Below, one piece after another: positions 22,001-28,872 of a stretch of 35,252 nt of DNA (position 1 is the first letter of the stretch; every line of letters starts with the position of its first letter). Below the pieces are notes generated by a model. The model did no database searches. It had not been told where the DNA came from and was given only the letters and a program-made list of their open reading frames with translations. The DNA comes from Bradyrhizobium genomosp. I (2014). GTDB taxonomy: Bacteria > Pseudomonadota > Alphaproteobacteria > Rhizobiales > Xanthobacteraceae. Both the position numbers and the translations under genes were made by a program. Location of the stretch: positions 1 through 35,252 of the forward strand of contig NZ_AJQE01000387.1 of the NCBI RefSeq assembly GCF_000261685.1, written 5' to 3'.

Positions 22001-24759
22001 TCGTCAATGTGACCGCAGATGCAACCGACGATACCGGCATCGCCAACGTGCAGTTCTATATCGACAACGTGGCAACCGGCTCCCCCGATACGACCGATCC
22101 TTACGCGCTTGCGTGGGACACACGTACGGCAAGCAACGGCGCGCACACTATCACCGCGAAGGCGACTGACATCGACGGCCACGCGACACTATCAGCGCCG
22201 ATAACCGTCAACGTCGCGAATAGCAGCTTCTTCCAGAACGAGATCCTGGCGACGGGCTTCAATCTGCCGACCGCGATCAAGTTCCTGCCCGACGGCCGCA
22301 TGCTGGTGGTGGAGCTCGCCGGCACGATCAAGACGATGCCGCCGCCCTATACCACGCCAGATCCCACGCCCTTCCTGCAACTCACCAACATCGGCTCGGC
22401 GGGCGTGCAACAAGGCATCTATGACATAGCGCTCGATCCCAACTTCAGCACCAATCACTACTACTACATCTTCTATACGCTGGGTACGCCGAACGTAGAT
22501 CGCTTCTCGCGCTTCACGGCGAACTCAACGCTGACGGGTACCGTTCCCGGCAGCGAGTTCGTCATTTATCAGGACACGGAAATTGCCAATGCCGAGCACC
22601 ACGGCGGAGCAATCAACTTCAGCAACGACGGCAAGATCCTTCTCACGACCGGGGAGCATTTTCAGGCCGGCGAAGCTCAGGATCTCACGAAGCCGCGCGG
22701 CAAGATCCTGCGATACAACATGGACGGTACCGTTCCCACCGACAATCCGTTCTATGACGGCAACGGACCGAACTACGATGCGGTATGGGCACTTGGTCTG
22801 CGGAATCCCTTCCGCGCCTACTACGACGCGCCCACAGGGCGGCTGATCATTGGCGATGTTGGTGGGAACGTCTACTCGACTGCAATCGAAGAAATCGACA
22901 TCGGAGCGAAGGGTGCCAATTACGGCTGGCCGAACGTAGAAACTCCGAACGGGAATCCCGCTTACACCGCACCGGCCTATTACTACCCACACAATGGACG
23001 CGACGCCGCAGTCGTCGCCGGGTTTGTCTATCACGGCACGCAATTCCCAAACAGCTATCAGGGCAGCTTCTTCTTCGCGGACTACACTCAGAACTGGATC
23101 AAGCGCATGACGTTCGACGCCAACGGAAACGTCACCGGCGTCTTCAACTTCGAGCCAGCCGACGGCTCGGTGGATGGCCCTTACGGGGACATTGTCTACT
23201 TGACCGAAGGCCCCGATGGCGCGCTTTACTATGTCGACCTCGGCTATTCCGATATCAGCGGTACATTCGGCGTAAGCAAGATCCGCCGCATCGAATTCAT
23301 TCAATCGGATCTGCCTCCGGTCGCGACGGCTTCGGCATCACCGACGACAGGACCCAGCCCGCTCACCGTCGACTTCTCCAGCAACGGTTCATCTGATCCG
23401 GAAGGAAAGCCTCTCACCTATTCGTGGAACTTCGGTGACGGCGCGACTTCGACCGCGGCCAATCCATCGCACACATATACGATCTCCGGTCCGTATCAGG
23501 CCCGGCTGACGGTCTCCGACGGAGTCAATTCCACGCTATCGACCCCGATCGCGATCAGCGTCGGCAATAGTCCCGTTGTCAGTCTCCTTGCGCCGACCGA
23601 TGGCGCGACCTTCAGGGCGGGCGACGTGATCACATTCAGCGGCACCGCGACCGATGCCGAAGATGGTACACTCCCCGCAAGTGCATATACCTGGAATATC
23701 GACTTCCTCCACGAAGGCCATATTCATCCCGGGACTCCCATCACCGGCGTGACCAGCGGCACGCTCACGATCCCGACCTCCGGGCACGACTTCAGCGGGT
23801 TCACGCGGTACCGAATAATGCTGACCGTAACCGATTCCAGCGGGCTGCAATCGAGCCAATCCGTCACGATCTTCCCCGATAAGGTCAATCTCAATTTCAA
23901 CACGGCGCCTGCCGGCTTAACGCTGTACCTGGATGGCATCGCACGCACCACACCGTTCACCTACGACACCTTGATCGGCTTCAATCATGAGATCGAAGCG
24001 CGCAACGCGACCGTCGGAAGCACGACCTATAACTTCGTCTCGTGGTCGGATAGCGGCGCTCAAGATCACATCATCACGGTCCCCGTCGGCGGTGCGACCT
24101 ATACTGCGACTTATGATGCCGTCACGACGCCGGCACCGTTAGCATTCGTCCAAGGCAACTACGCCACCCCGCAAACCAACCAGACTCAGGTATCGGTCGC
24201 CTACACGAATGCCCAGACGACAGGGAATACGAACATCCTCGTAGTCGGATGGAACAATACGACATCGAACATCACGTCGGTCACGGACTCGGCCGGCAAC
24301 GTCTATCAGCTCGCCGTCCCGACGGCTCGAGGCAGCGGCATCAGCCAGGCCATCTACTACGCCCCGAATATCAAGCAAGCCGCCGCCAGCGCGAACACTG
24401 TGACGGTGACCTTCAACACTGCGACTCAATACGTGGACATTCGCGCCCTGGAGTACAGTGGTCTCGCTCCCCTCAATCCGTTTGACGTAGGCACCTCAGC
24501 GTCAGGCACCACCAGTTCGGCAAACAGTGGAGCCGTTACGACCTCCACCGCGCACGAACTCATTTTTGGTGCCGGGACGACCGTCGGTGGGTTTACGGAG
24601 GCAGGCAGTGATTTTACCACGCGTCTCATTACGAGACCCGACCTTGATATTGCTCAGGACCGTTTCGTAACCGCCACGGGTACCTACAATGCGACCGCGC
24701 TTCTCCAAGGTTCCGCGGCATGGGTGATGCAAGTCGCGACCTTCAAGGCAGTGGGTTAG
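19084..24759 (+). CDS. Giant LEPR-XLL surface protein with LamG, Ig, Fn3, sugar-dehydrogenase and PKD domains
   Basis: A 1,891-aa protein. The N-terminus is basic (SHLSRRILHGSARNDRKRD) and leads to the LEPR-XLL motif LEPRMLLAAD (38-47), with no classical signal peptide. In order I see LamG (about 50-260), two Ig-like repeats, two Fn3 repeats, an Ig-like repeat, a second LamG (about 739-949), an Ig-like repeat, a glucose/sorbosone dehydrogenase-type propeller (about 1047-1405), PKD (about 1411-1496), beta domains and a C-terminal beta-sandwich (about 1683-1891). In the propeller, HHGG (1172-1175) and GLRNPF (Arg1240) match PQQ sugar-dehydrogenase catalytic positions. The start has a GGAGACAAG site. 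LEPR-XLL is an N-terminal motif of large repetitive proteins; export by the adjacent SecA/HlyD/M50 genes is inferred. There is no RTX tail or PEP-CTERM-like end. Confidence 0.92.
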   Translation: MSRSRGLFSHLSRRILHGSARNDRKRDASHSPLILEVLEPRMLLAADPLGITAGYAFNEVLGTTTADASGHGIIGTLTNGPTFTAGRYGNAVALDGVNDYVDLGNPSALQLTGSMTLSAWVYVRSFPADDAPVVSKRNWGESGYQLDITADTGPRTIGFKLTNSSGGQMFRYGATALQSDTWYHVAGVYDAASQTLNVYLNGVLDNGQLTGTVTSSQQNSTANVNIGNRPGRTGFAFPGLIDDVRIADHALTPDQIQTDMATPLAGTADTIAPTVSLTPPGAIVSGTMNLAASASDNIGVAGVKFLLDGNTLIGTEDTTSPYGVSWTTSTASNGSHALTAQARDAANNITTSTPVNITVDNQAPTGTVTINGGAAATNSTSVTLTLTATDAVTSVTQMRFSNSGSSYSTAEAFAPTKSWTLSNATGTKTVYVQFMDAAGNWSAAVTDTIVLDTTAPTISGQTTTSITGSTAQVTWTTNEAATSRVEYGLTTSYGSSTILDATLVTAHSVALTGLAPSTTYNYRVRSIDAAGNERIGSNATFTTTATQDTTPPSTPTALVATAASTTQINLSWNASTDNVAVTGYQVFRNGAQVGTPTTTTFSDTGLSPGTSYTYTVRARDAASNLSGQSTPASATTLTPDTTLPTATITVPMGSATVSGTITISANASDNAGVAGVTFLVDNIAVGGGEDLTSPYSVSWDTTTVANGVHTITARARDTSGNTGDSLPVSITVSNTQTPGLVAAYSFDEGSGTTAGDSSGQSNLATLNNGVAWVAGKNGRAASFDGVNDFISIPDSASTNISGNALTLSMWINPQSLASGDSVVIGKFWNTTMSSPYYQYGLELRGGNQTDFYIGTSSGARVASGGTTLPFNQWSHLAITFDGAQVMTYVNGTLVNTQALSATITARGNPMRIGADASTAQFYKGALDDLRIYNRVLTSAQVQSDMTTPVGNPTAGSPQVLIDSPINGAQVSGIVNVTADATDDTGIANVQFYIDNVATGSPDTTDPYALAWDTRTASNGAHTITAKATDIDGHATLSAPITVNVANSSFFQNEILATGFNLPTAIKFLPDGRMLVVELAGTIKTMPPPYTTPDPTPFLQLTNIGSAGVQQGIYDIALDPNFSTNHYYYIFYTLGTPNVDRFSRFTANSTLTGTVPGSEFVIYQDTEIANAEHHGGAINFSNDGKILLTTGEHFQAGEAQDLTKPRGKILRYNMDGTVPTDNPFYDGNGPNYDAVWALGLRNPFRAYYDAPTGRLIIGDVGGNVYSTAIEEIDIGAKGANYGWPNVETPNGNPAYTAPAYYYPHNGRDAAVVAGFVYHGTQFPNSYQGSFFFADYTQNWIKRMTFDANGNVTGVFNFEPADGSVDGPYGDIVYLTEGPDGALYYVDLGYSDISGTFGVSKIRRIEFIQSDLPPVATASASPTTGPSPLTVDFSSNGSSDPEGKPLTYSWNFGDGATSTAANPSHTYTISGPYQARLTVSDGVNSTLSTPIAISVGNSPVVSLLAPTDGATFRAGDVITFSGTATDAEDGTLPASAYTWNIDFLHEGHIHPGTPITGVTSGTLTIPTSGHDFSGFTRYRIMLTVTDSSGLQSSQSVTIFPDKVNLNFNTAPAGLTLYLDGIARTTPFTYDTLIGFNHEIEARNATVGSTTYNFVSWSDSGAQDHIITVPVGGATYTATYDAVTTPAPLAFVQGNYATPQTNQTQVSVAYTNAQTTGNTNILVVGWNNTTSNITSVTDSAGNVYQLAVPTARGSGISQAIYYAPNIKQAAASANTVTVTFNTATQYVDIRALEYSGLAPLNPFDVGTSASGTTSSANSGAVTTSTAHELIFGAGTTVGGFTEAGSDFTTRLITRPDLDIAQDRFVTATGTYNATALLQGSAAWVMQVATFKAVG

Positions 24760-25054
24760 TCCGCATGCCGGGATCCCGAGACTCATGCGATGCCGTCGTG
24801 CGCCACCTCGTGTGTAGCAATGCCCTGAACGGCCAACTTACCCACGCGATCCCAGCCGTTTGGCGGCTGGTCGGTCGAACTGACGCACCGAGGTCTCGGA
24901 CCGAGCAGGACGACCGCTTGCAAGGAGCCCTTGCATGTACTCGACCGCCGCGGAGGCTCCAGGGATGGAGAGACCTCGGAGAGTTCGAAATGGCGCTCCG
25001 GTTGTCGCCTGGGCCTCTCACGGCTAGGTTGAAGTGGCACGAGGCATTTACATT
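24760..25054. other. Gap between the giant gene and the exosortase gene
   Basis: These 295 bases hold a perfect 7-bp hairpin, CCAGCCG (24852-24858) with CGGCTGG (24864-24870) around a 5-base loop. It is not followed by a T-run, so it would be a weak terminator at best. No frame here is convincing. Confidence 0.4.
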
Positions 25055-25909
25055 ATGACTGCTTCGGATGAACCGATTGTCGGAAGTTACGCATCGCCCC
25101 TGGTGAAGGATCTAACTCGTGGCGGATACTTCGGAGGATTATTTGCTCTGGGGTGCGCCAGTGGCCTTGCATCCCGTGTCATTCAATCGGTCCACGGACG
25201 TGGATGGCTAGACGCGTTTCTCGACACCTTTGAGATCAGTATAATCGTTTGGATATCGTGTGTCGCCGGAGTTTCCCTCGTTTTTCAAGACCGAACGGTT
25301 GGGATTCGTTCTTCAGAACTCGTCTTGGGAGCGGCCTTTGTGCTGCTCGCTATTCTACCGGTAGGTCCCGCCAGCTGGCTGGCGGTAACCGCGCTCAGTC
25401 TCTATGTCATCAGCACGTCGGATGCCTCTTCGACGCGGCGTGGCACTCTTATTCTTCTTGCCGTTACTGTGCCCATGCTTTGGAGCCGGTTGTTATTTCA
25501 TTTCTTTGCTGAGCTGATTTTGCGGATCGACGCCGCACTCGTCGGTTGGATATTGCGCACCCCCCGAACCGGGGACGTCGTCGAATTTGCCGACGCTTCC
25601 GGCGTTCTCGTCATTCTGCCGGGCTGTTCCTCGCTCGCGAACGTGTCGCTTGCATTTCTCTGCTGGGTGACTGTGAGCCAGTTAGCCGGCCACAAGCGAT
25701 CTGCTTACGATCTATTCTGGTGTCTGATGGCTTGCTTCTCGGTCGTAGCTGTGAATGTCACTCGTATAAGCTTCATGGGCTTGAGCCAATGGCACTACGC
25801 CATGTTTCATAGTTGGTGGGGAGGCGCGGTCGCGAGCACAGCCATTTTGGGCCTGACGGTCGGCTTCTGCGTGCTGGGGGTGAGGCGTGAGCTGCTCCGT
25901 CCGCTTTAA
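25055..25909 (+). CDS. Exosortase/archaeosortase-family membrane enzyme
   Basis: A 284-aa protein with about eight TM helices and the three exosortase active-site elements: Cys191 in ILPGCSSLANVSLAFL, Arg237 in NVTRISFMGL and His252 in AMFHSWWGG. Exosortases recognise a C-terminal tripartite signal (short motif, TM helix, basic tail) on secreted proteins and cleave or transfer it during surface export. The ATG at 25055 has GAGG about 11 bases upstream; a GTG at 25034 is an alternative adding seven residues. The next gene overlaps its end by 23 bases. The 77-aa protein encoded 600 bases downstream has a suitable C-terminal signal. I cannot place it in a named exosortase subfamily. Confidence 0.85.
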   Translation: MTASDEPIVGSYASPLVKDLTRGGYFGGLFALGCASGLASRVIQSVHGRGWLDAFLDTFEISIIVWISCVAGVSLVFQDRTVGIRSSELVLGAAFVLLAILPVGPASWLAVTALSLYVISTSDASSTRRGTLILLAVTVPMLWSRLLFHFFAELILRIDAALVGWILRTPRTGDVVEFADASGVLVILPGCSSLANVSLAFLCWVTVSQLAGHKRSAYDLFWCLMACFSVVAVNVTRISFMGLSQWHYAMFHSWWGGAVASTAILGLTVGFCVLGVRRELLRPL

Positions 25910-26363
25910 CTGGGTTATCGCCGCCGTGCTGTTGCTGGCCACTGCATGGAAGATTGCGATACCATTCGAAAATCCAGGCCAGCTAAAAGAGGATCTTGTT
26001 AGATTTCTCGAACAAAATCACTTCAGCGTCGTAGCGACCAATGAAGTTACGACCGGCACTCTGATCATCCGCGCCACCAGAGCGTCATGTCAATTGCAGG
26101 TCGCAAGGCTTACTCCCGACGGCTCCAACAGAAATCTCGTTCGACATCTGGCAACAGGAACCGATCGCTCGTTCGTCGTGTTTCGGGGCGAAGTGTACGC
26201 GCAACAGCCGATAGCCTGGACGGTGCTTCATTATCTGTGGTCGAGATTTCTTCGCGAACTCGGATTCGTTCGACACATCACCCCGGTCATCGACGTGGCG
26301 GAGAGCTTGGGCTGCAATGCGGAACGGCTCCCATGGGCTACGATTCAGGATCGTACCGCGTGA
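25887..26363 (+). CDS. Exosortase-associated single-TM protein (158 aa), function unknown
   Basis: The product has a short N-terminus, one TM helix (WVIAAVLLLATAWKIAI, residues 9-25) and a soluble domain of about 130 residues, presumably periplasmic. The soluble part has a strand-rich core (GTLIIRATRASCQLQVARLT) and two Cys, one near residue 70 and one near 143. It starts at a GTG inside the end of the exosortase gene (23-base overlap) after GGTGAGGC, indicating coupled translation. By position it resembles EpsI-type partners of exosortases, but it is shorter and I see no clear EpsI motif. It could help present or process the exosortase target. Confidence 0.7.
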   Translation: MSCSVRFNWVIAAVLLLATAWKIAIPFENPGQLKEDLVRFLEQNHFSVVATNEVTTGTLIIRATRASCQLQVARLTPDGSNRNLVRHLATGTDRSFVVFRGEVYAQQPIAWTVLHYLWSRFLRELGFVRHITPVIDVAESLGCNAERLPWATIQDRTA

Positions 26364-26460
26364 TTCAGTTTCGACCTTCTCGTGCGGCCATCGGGTCTTG
26401 ATGTCCTGGCGTCAAATCGTCGCGCGCGCATTCTCCATCAAGCTCTATCCGAGATTTATA

Positions 26461-26492
26461 TTGACATCGATTTAATTTTTGATGATTATAAT
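26461..26492 (+). promoter_or_regulatory. Candidate sigma-70-type promoter and AT-rich island for the 77-aa gene
   Basis: TTGACA (26461-26466) is followed by TATAAT (26487-26492) with a long 20-base spacer; GATTAT at 26484-26489 would give a 17-base spacer. The whole stretch to about 26516 is AT-rich (GATTTAATTTTTGATGATTA). It lies about 40 bases upstream of the 77-aa gene start, so that gene can be transcribed on its own. Confidence 0.5.
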
Positions 26493-26532
26493 ATCGTAAA
26501 CATTTATTTTATAAACTGCAGGAGAAAAGGCC

Positions 26533-26766
26533 ATGACGTTGCCCGGGTGGGTCCTCGCAATTTTCCTCACGATGGCCGCAGCGGTGCCGGCCGGCGTCTA
26601 TTTCACGGCTACGCTGTTCTTTCCTCCTGACCAAAGCTACACCTACGTCGGCCAGGGAACAGCACAGGGCGCGCCTGGACCGGTCGCGGGCGCGGGGCTA
26701 TCCTTCGCCGCGGTTGCCTATGCGGCCTATTGGATAATCAGGCGCCGTCAACGCAAACCGGACTAG
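26533..26766 (+). CDS. Mini-protein (77 aa) with a PEP-CTERM-like C-terminal signal, candidate exosortase target
   Basis: The first 24 residues form a signal peptide or TM helix (GWVLAIFLTMAAAVPAGVYF). A middle of about 24 residues is polar and Gly/Tyr-rich (PPDQSYTYVGQGTAQGAP). The C-terminus has the tripartite layout of exosortase substrates: motif PGPVAGAGL (48-56), TM helix (FAAVAYAAYWII) and basic tail RRRQRK (70-75). The GPVAGAGL start resembles a PEP-CTERM variant that I recall at protein ends in Bradyrhizobium. A strong AGGAGA ribosome site lies upstream, and an AT-rich promoter with TTGACA before it. Position after the exosortase and its partner suggests a dedicated substrate. Alternatively it is simply a two-TM membrane peptide. 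Confidence 0.75.
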   Translation: MTLPGWVLAIFLTMAAAVPAGVYFTATLFFPPDQSYTYVGQGTAQGAPGPVAGAGLSFAAVAYAAYWIIRRRQRKPD

Positions 26767-27106
26767 GCGCGACGTGATCGGGCTCTGTACTACCCTCTGT
26801 ACTACCGCGCGAAGTCGAACAATCCTGCTCGGAGCGTATGGCGTGCGAGCAGGGAGGGAGCGGCGGCCAGCTTCAAGCCCCCGCGCTGTTTGCAAGCCGG
26901 GTCCCTCCGCCGTCTCGACCGGCAGGCCACAGCTGCGTAAGCGGACGAATGCCGTTCAGCGCGACGCGGCCCCAGTTGCGACTGATGCCGGCGCCCTGTT
27001 CCTGTTGTAACGGCTGTCGAGACTATCCAGCCAATCGTCGATTGAATTCGCTGTTCACCGAGGCCAGATCTTCAAACAGGCCTTCCTCGGGGAGGACAGA
27101 TTTGAA
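26767..27106. other. Gene-free gap with a 12-bp tandem duplication
   Basis: CTCTGTACTACC is perfectly duplicated head to tail at 26783-26794 and 26795-26806. The rest is GC-rich with no frame I can support. A GGAGG ribosome site at the right end belongs to the following small frame. Confidence 0.45.
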
Positions 27107-27529
27107 ATGCCTGATGAGCTGCTCGTCATTCTGGGGGCCGAAACTATAATACTTGCCTGCGTGGCGGTGATGACCCTGTACGCCAAGCGAATGGACGTGC
27201 TGAGCGGACGGTCGCTCGAGCGATCGGTAGTTCCACCCAGGAGCAACAGGCATCCGCCACGCTCGATCCGTCGAAAGCCGCGTGCTCTACTGCGGTTGAT
27301 CGGGAGGCGGGGCGACCTCACTAGATTCACTAGATTCGCCCCGCCAGATCTCTTGCGGCGAGCTGACATAACCAGAACGCCGCGGTTGGGTCTTCAAGCC
27401 AGGCTGCAGATTCTGTCTCGGCTCGTGACGCTCTTTTGTCGGTCGGGCAAGCCCGGTGCTGATGCCGTGCTTTCAGAGGCCGCCCCAACGCCGACGCCCA
27501 CGTATAGGCGTTGGCCCCGATCGCCGTGA
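27107..27529 (+). CDS. Possible small membrane protein, C-terminal part doubtful
   Basis: The frame starts at an ATG with GGGGAGGA about ten bases upstream. Residues 4-27 form a plausible TM helix (LLVILGAETIILACVAVMTL) followed by a basic turn. From about residue 45 onward the sequence is Arg/Pro-rich and looks like a non-coding GC frame. A real short membrane protein truncated or frameshifted after the helix is possible. It is convergent with the type I secretion adaptor gene, and no family is recognised. Confidence 0.3.
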   Translation: MPDELLVILGAETIILACVAVMTLYAKRMDVLSGRSLERSVVPPRSNRHPPRSIRRKPRALLRLIGRRGDLTRFTRFAPPDLLRRADITRTPRLGLQARLQILSRLVTLFCRSGKPGADAVLSEAAPTPTPTYRRWPRSP

Positions 27530-27558
27530 AGTCGAGCGCCGCTAGCTTCCGCGAGGAA

Positions 27559-28872
27559 TCAGCGCTCCTTGAATGCACGCTCGGCCTGATCGTGCAGCGG
27601 CTTGAGCAGGTAGGACAGCGCGGTCCGACCTGCCGTCTTGATGAAGACCTCCACCGGCATGCCGGGCAGCAGCTTGGCCGAGCCGAGTTTCGCCAGCTCT
27701 TCGGGCTTCAGCAGGACGCGCCCGGTATAGTAGCTCGTGCCGGCACGCTGATCCTGCGTAATGTCCGCCGAGACCATGCTGACCTCGCCGTCGATTTCGG
27801 GCGTGGTCTTCTGGTTGAAGGCCGCGAAGCGCATCGTCGCGGTCTGCCCCACATAGACCTGGTCGATGTCCTTCGGTGCGATCTTGACCTCGACGGCGAG
27901 CGAATCCGCGTCAGGCACGATCAGCATGATTTGCTCGCCGGGTGCGATTACACCTCCGACCGTGTGGACGCTGAGTTCGTGGACGCGGCCGGATTGCGGT
28001 GCCCTGATGTCGACCCGATTCAATTGATCGACCGCCGCAGTTCTGCGCTCGCTCAGTTCGGAGAGTTTCGAGCGCGTCTCGATCAGGTCCTTACCGACCT
28101 CCGTCCGAAGGTCCTGGTCGACCTGAATGATCTGGAGGCCGATTTCGGAGATCTTGCCCTTCGACTGAGCAATCATTCCTGCGAGCTGGCTGCGCTCGCC
28201 TTCGATGCGGGCCGAGTCGCGCTCGAGGGAATTGAGCCGCGTGATCGGCACCAGATTCTTCTGCCAGAGGCTGCGCACGCCCTCCAGCTCCTGCCGGATG
28301 AATTCGACTTCCTTCTGCTTGGCCTCGGTCTGACCCACATAGCCCTTGATCTCGTTCTCCAGCTGCGTGCTTTTCTCCTGCAGCTGCGCCTTCTGGCCGC
28401 TCCTCGCCTGGCGACGCAGGTCAAATAGCTTCCGCTCCGCGGCGATCGCACGGCTCGCTTCCGAGTTGTTCTCCTTGGCTCGGTCGAGCAGCACTTTGGG
28501 AAACGTCACCCGCTCGGAACCATCGCGCTCGGCCTCGAGACGCGCCTGCCGCGCGAGCAGCTCATCGATGCTGTTGGTGACGATTGTCGCATTCGCGAGC
28601 GTCTGAGTCTCGTCGAGGCGTATCAGAATGTCGCCCGCCTTGACCCGGTCGCCCTGCCGCACGCGCAACTCTCCCACGATCCCGCCGGTAGCGTGCTGAA
28701 CCTTCTTGACGCTCGAATCCACCACGACCACGCCCTGGGCGATCACCGCGCCCGACAATTGGGTCGTCGTCGCCCAGCCGCCGACCCCAAAGGTCACCAG
28801 AGCGAGCATGATCATTCCGACGATCACGTAACGCTGGATGGATTGCAGCGCCGGCGCTACCTGAGCGTTCAT
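27559..28872 (-). CDS. Type I secretion periplasmic adaptor (HlyD/PrtE family)
   Basis: A 437-aa membrane-fusion protein with one N-terminal TM helix (about residues 16-36, MIMLALVTFGVGGWATTT). Next are the family motif GVVVVDSSVKKVQHATGGIV, a lipoyl half, a very long coiled-coil hairpin (about 110-290) and the late motif IRAPQSGRVHELSVHTVGGV followed by the beta-barrel. Length and layout match HlyD/PrtE/LapC adaptors of type I secretion. Its ATG overlaps the stop of the ABC gene (ATGA), so the two are translated together. A GGAGGAGGG ribosome site precedes the start. It should link the ABC pump to TolC; no TolC gene lies in the window. The likely substrate is the 947-aa RTX-type protein upstream. 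Confidence 0.93.
   Translation of the reverse strand: MNAQVAPALQSIQRYVIVGMIMLALVTFGVGGWATTTQLSGAVIAQGVVVVDSSVKKVQHATGGIVGELRVRQGDRVKAGDILIRLDETQTLANATIVTNSIDELLARQARLEAERDGSERVTFPKVLLDRAKENNSEASRAIAAERKLFDLRRQARSGQKAQLQEKSTQLENEIKGYVGQTEAKQKEVEFIRQELEGVRSLWQKNLVPITRLNSLERDSARIEGERSQLAGMIAQSKGKISEIGLQIIQVDQDLRTEVGKDLIETRSKLSELSERRTAAVDQLNRVDIRAPQSGRVHELSVHTVGGVIAPGEQIMLIVPDADSLAVEVKIAPKDIDQVYVGQTATMRFAAFNQKTTPEIDGEVSMVSADITQDQRAGTSYYTGRVLLKPEELAKLGSAKLLPGMPVEVFIKTAGRTALSYLLKPLHDQAERAFKER

Noticed and set aside
19084..24759. Giant protein considered as a substrate of the type I exporter or of the exosortase
   Set aside because: It has no RTX-like or other type I C-terminal signal and no PEP-CTERM-like end; its C-terminus is VMQVATFKAVG. 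The LEPR-XLL start and adjacent genes point to the SecA/HlyD/M50 route instead.
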